Shown: positions 62,107 through 64,000 of the stretch, piece by piece | Numbering within the stretch: the first letter of the stretch is position 1 | Layout of the letters: every line of letters starts with the position of its first letter | Source: Streptomyces sp. NBC_00442 | Lineage (GTDB): Bacteria; Actinomycetota; Actinomycetes; Streptomycetales; Streptomycetaceae | Reading direction: 5' to 3' | DNA length: 64,000 bases | NCBI RefSeq assembly: GCF_036014195.1 | Contig: NZ_CP107918.1 | Coordinates: 7,006,001-7,070,000 of the forward strand | Program-made: the position numbers and the translations under genes | The notes under the pieces: model-generated | What the model saw: the letters and a program-made list of their open reading frames with translations, nothing else | Told to the model about the DNA's origin: nothing | Databases searched by the model: none

Positions 62107-63339
62107 ATGACAGGCAGCAACACCGGCGTCACCACGGACCACACCGCCATCGACGGCGACAGCGTCGCCTTCCCGCAGGACCGCAGCTGTCCCTATCACC
62201 CGCCCACCGCATATCAGCCGTTGCGCGACGAGCGCCCGCTCGCCCGCGTCCGCCTCTACGACGGCCGGACCGTGTGGATGGTCACCGGGCTCGCCGAGGC
62301 GCGCGCCCTGCTCGCCGATCCCCGGCTCTCCACCGACCGCGAGAACGAGGCCTTCCCCTCGCCGACGGCCCGGTTCGCGGGTGTCGCCCGGCGCAGGACC
62401 GCGCTGCTCGGGGTCGACGATCCCGTCCACGCCACCCAGCGCCGGATGCTGATCCCCAGCTTCACCCTCAAGCGGACCGCATCGCTGCGGCCGCAGATCC
62501 AGCAGACCGTCGACTCCCTGCTCGACCGGATGATCGCGCAGGGACCGCCCGCCGACCTCGTCGGCGCCTTCGCGCTGCCGGTGCCGTCGATGGTGATCTG
62601 CGCCCTGCTCGGCGTCCCCTACGAGGACCACGAGTTCTTCGAGGGCCAGTCGCGCAAGCTGCTGCGCGGCCCCGAGTCCACCGACATCGAGGCGGCCCGT
62701 GACGCCCTGGAGGACTACTTCCTCCGGCTGATCGAGCGCAAGCAGGAGGAGCGCGGTGACGGCCTGCTCGACGAACTCGTCGCACAGCGCCTGAACGAAG
62801 GGACCCTTGATCACAGGGAGTTGGTGGACTTCGCCACCATCCTGCTGGTCGCGGGCCACGAGACCACCGCCAACATGATCTCGCTCGGCACCTTCACGCT
62901 CCTCCAGCACCCCGAGCAGCTGGCCGAACTGCGCTCCGACGAGACGCTGATGCCGGCCGCGGTCGAGGAGCTGCTCCGCTTCCTGTCGATCGCCGACGGA
63001 ATGCTGCGGGTGGCGCTCGACGACATCGAGATCGGCGGGCAGACCATCCGGGCCGACGAGGGCGTGGTCTTCTCGACCTCGGTCATCAACCGGGACAGCG
63101 CAAGCTACGAGGAGCCCGACCGGATCGACTGGCACCGCTCCAGCCGGCACCACGTGGCGTTCGGCTTCGGCGTCCACCAGTGCCTCGGCCAGAACCTGGC
63201 CCGTGCGGAGATGGAGATCGCGCTGCGCTCCCTCTTCGCGCGGCTGCCCGGTCTGCGTCTCGCGGTACCCGCCGAGGAGATCCCGTTCAAGCCCGGCGAC
63301 ACCATCCAGGGAATGGTCGAGCTCCCCGTCGCCTGGTAG
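62107..63339 (+). CDS. Cytochrome P450, CYP105-like
   Basis: 410 aa from the ATG at 62107 (GAGG 5 nt upstream). P450 motifs: I-helix LLVAGHETTANM (AGxET), ExxR in EELLRFL, and the heme-thiolate loop FGFGVHQCLGQNLARAE with the Cys ligand. The N-terminal PQDRSCPYHPP and the overall sequence point to the CYP105 family of Streptomyces, promiscuous soluble monooxygenases. The ferredoxin 77 nt downstream is its likely electron donor. Confidence 0.92.
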   Translation: MTGSNTGVTTDHTAIDGDSVAFPQDRSCPYHPPTAYQPLRDERPLARVRLYDGRTVWMVTGLAEARALLADPRLSTDRENEAFPSPTARFAGVARRRTALLGVDDPVHATQRRMLIPSFTLKRTASLRPQIQQTVDSLLDRMIAQGPPADLVGAFALPVPSMVICALLGVPYEDHEFFEGQSRKLLRGPESTDIEAARDALEDYFLRLIERKQEERGDGLLDELVAQRLNEGTLDHRELVDFATILLVAGHETTANMISLGTFTLLQHPEQLAELRSDETLMPAAVEELLRFLSIADGMLRVALDDIEIGGQTIRADEGVVFSTSVINRDSASYEEPDRIDWHRSSRHHVAFGFGVHQCLGQNLARAEMEIALRSLFARLPGLRLAVPAEEIPFKPGDTIQGMVELPVAW

Positions 63340-63345
63340 CGGACG

Positions 63346-63416
63346 CGGAAGCCGAAGAACCAAGGGCGGCAAGGACACACGGACGGCACGGACGCACGGA
63401 CGACAAGGAGCCGCAC
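63346..63416. repeat. Degenerate CGGACG/GCACGGAC repeat before the ferredoxin
   Basis: The 77-nt gap between P450 and ferredoxin genes contains repeated GGAC/CACGGAC units (about six) ending in the ferredoxin RBS AAGGAG. Similar in style to the octamer array at 29221. Confidence 0.5.
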
Positions 63417-63608
63417 ATGCGGATCGATATCGACAAGGACGTCTGCATCGGCGCGGGGCAGTGCGCGCTGACCGCCCCCGGCGTCTTCACTCAGGACGAC
63501 GACGGATTCAGTGACCTGCTGCCCGGCCGCGAGGACGGCGCCGGCGACCCGCTGGTGCGGGAAGCCGCCAGGGCCTGCCCGGTGGGGGCCGTCACCGTGC
63601 ACGACTAG
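63417..63608 (+). CDS. [3Fe-4S] ferredoxin, P450 partner
   Basis: 63 aa from the ATG at 63417 (AAGGAG 6 nt upstream). Three cluster cysteines are visible: CIGAGQC (Cys10, Cys16) and CP (Cys54), the pattern of SoyB/SuaB-type ferredoxins that reduce CYP105 enzymes. The fourth Cys position is absent, as expected for a 3Fe-4S cluster. Confidence 0.93.
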   Translation: MRIDIDKDVCIGAGQCALTAPGVFTQDDDGFSDLLPGREDGAGDPLVREAARACPVGAVTVHD

Positions 63609-63745
63609 AGGGTGTTCCGCTGCTTGTGGACGTCGGCGTCCCAACCAGGCGGGCGGCCGCCTCGCGGCACGCGAATGCGGGGCATGACCGCTTCGAAGAC
63701 CGGTGCCTCGCCGGCCTGTCCGGCGGTGACGGTCAGGGACACGGG
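63608..63745 (-). pseudogene. IS5-type transposase remnant
   Basis: About 45 residues on the minus strand match an IS5-family DDE transposase: SLTVTAGQAGEAPVFEAVMP, RIRVPR, then directly GGRPPGWDADVHKQRNT. In intact relatives a DKAYS segment lies between the last two parts, so an internal deletion has occurred, and the sequence ends at the ferredoxin stop. No start, no inverted repeats seen. Confidence 0.6.
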
Positions 63746-63892
63746 CGTGCACGGTCGCGTCTGGCCAGGCGGACCTTCGAGGCCGCCGACGAGAAGCAGC
63801 CGGACAAGACCATCGCTCGCCAAGGCCGGCTGACCTCTGCCCGGCCCCACTCGGCGGTTCGCCACTCGCACGGGAGGAGGACCGCCGTTCGC

Positions 63893-64000
63893 TCAGCTCG
63901 TGACGGTCGCCTGGTGGAAGTACATGCGCCAGCCGGTTTCCGTCAGGCGCCACAAGGAGCTCCGCCACGCTTGGAGCCCCTTGCTGTCGGCGAGGTACGT
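63893..64000 (-). CDS. C-terminal end of a SnoaL/DUF4440-like protein (partial)
   Basis: 35 residues before a TGA at 63893, entering from the right edge: YLADSKGLQAWRSSLWRLTE, then GWRMYFHQATV. The WRSSLWR...GWRMYFHQ pattern is typical of the last two strands of SnoaL-like/DUF4440 nuclear-transport-factor-2 folds. The rest lies outside the window. Confidence 0.6.
   Translation of the reverse strand, partial: TYLADSKGLQAWRSSLWRLTETGWRMYFHQATVTS

Noticed and set aside
63609..63892. Coding gene after the ferredoxin on the plus strand
   Set aside because: No RBS or family similarity; the minus-strand transposase fragment explains half of the region and the rest shows nothing recognisable.
1..64000. 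tRNA or rRNA genes and a phage or integrative element
   Set aside because: No cloverleaf-like or rRNA segments, integrase or attachment repeats were recognised by reading; a tRNAscan-type search could still find one.

Overview
The window is high-GC actinobacterial DNA. It reads as chromosomal Streptomyces (or a very close relative): strong third-position GC bias, GTG/TTG starts, many ATGA start/stop overlaps, an NsdA-like developmental regulator, a SpoIIE-type phosphatase, a DUF397 protein, a LAL-type LuxR regulator, a terpene synthase and a CYP105-like P450 with its 3Fe-4S ferredoxin. No rRNA, tRNA, CRISPR array or intact insertion sequence was seen.

Layout. (1) 1-7634, potassium uptake: kdpFABC on the minus strand (kdpC cut by the window edge) led by an unnamed 27-aa membrane peptide, then a second kdpF copy with a KdpD-like DUF4118 protein lacking a kinase domain, then a divergent KimA-type K+ importer. 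A shared 19-bp motif lies about 90 bp upstream of both kdp transcription units. (2) 7707-25295, a type IV pilus locus: pilB, pilC, two minor prepilins, a 1282-aa tip-like repeat protein and pilT on the minus strand; a major pilin, prepilin peptidase and PadR regulator on the plus strand; then secreted or surface proteins (FG-GAP/RTX adhesin, orphan ModA-like protein, excalibur-type protein) and a prepilin fused to a YVTN-type beta-propeller. This is the most unusual system in the window. (3) 25296-31106: a VOC gene remnant, a DUF2236 oxygenase, a Ser/Thr kinase, a phytoene-dehydrogenase-like oxidoreductase, an octamer tandem repeat and a Tat-type serine hydrolase.

(4) 31319-47112, an acyl-CoA/lipid catabolism island: nitronate monooxygenase, four CoA ligases including PaaK, an ECF41 sigma factor, an HxlR regulator divergent from an imine-reductase-like enzyme, a double alpha/beta-hydrolase, a crotonase, a duplicated OB-fold DUF35 protein and two non-classical thiolases. 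A site matching the KstR consensus lies in the fadD/crotonase divergent promoter and a TetR-like palindrome upstream of paaK. (5) 47221-64000: DUF397, a sesquiterpene synthase divergent from a giant LAL regulator, a secreted amidase, an APH-type kinase divergent from an NsdA-family regulator, a PAS-PP2C phosphatase, several membrane proteins (DUF1275, DUF2127, a Lys-rich protein, CtaG), the P450/ferredoxin pair, an IS5-type transposase remnant, and the C-terminus of a SnoaL-like protein at the right edge.

The genes fall into separate functional blocks rather than one cluster. The pilus block is coherent: the assembly ATPase, platform, pseudopilins and retraction ATPase are chained by 4-bp overlaps, and the pilin, peptidase and candidate adhesins face away from them across a promoter region carrying two CTGATTA-type palindromes.
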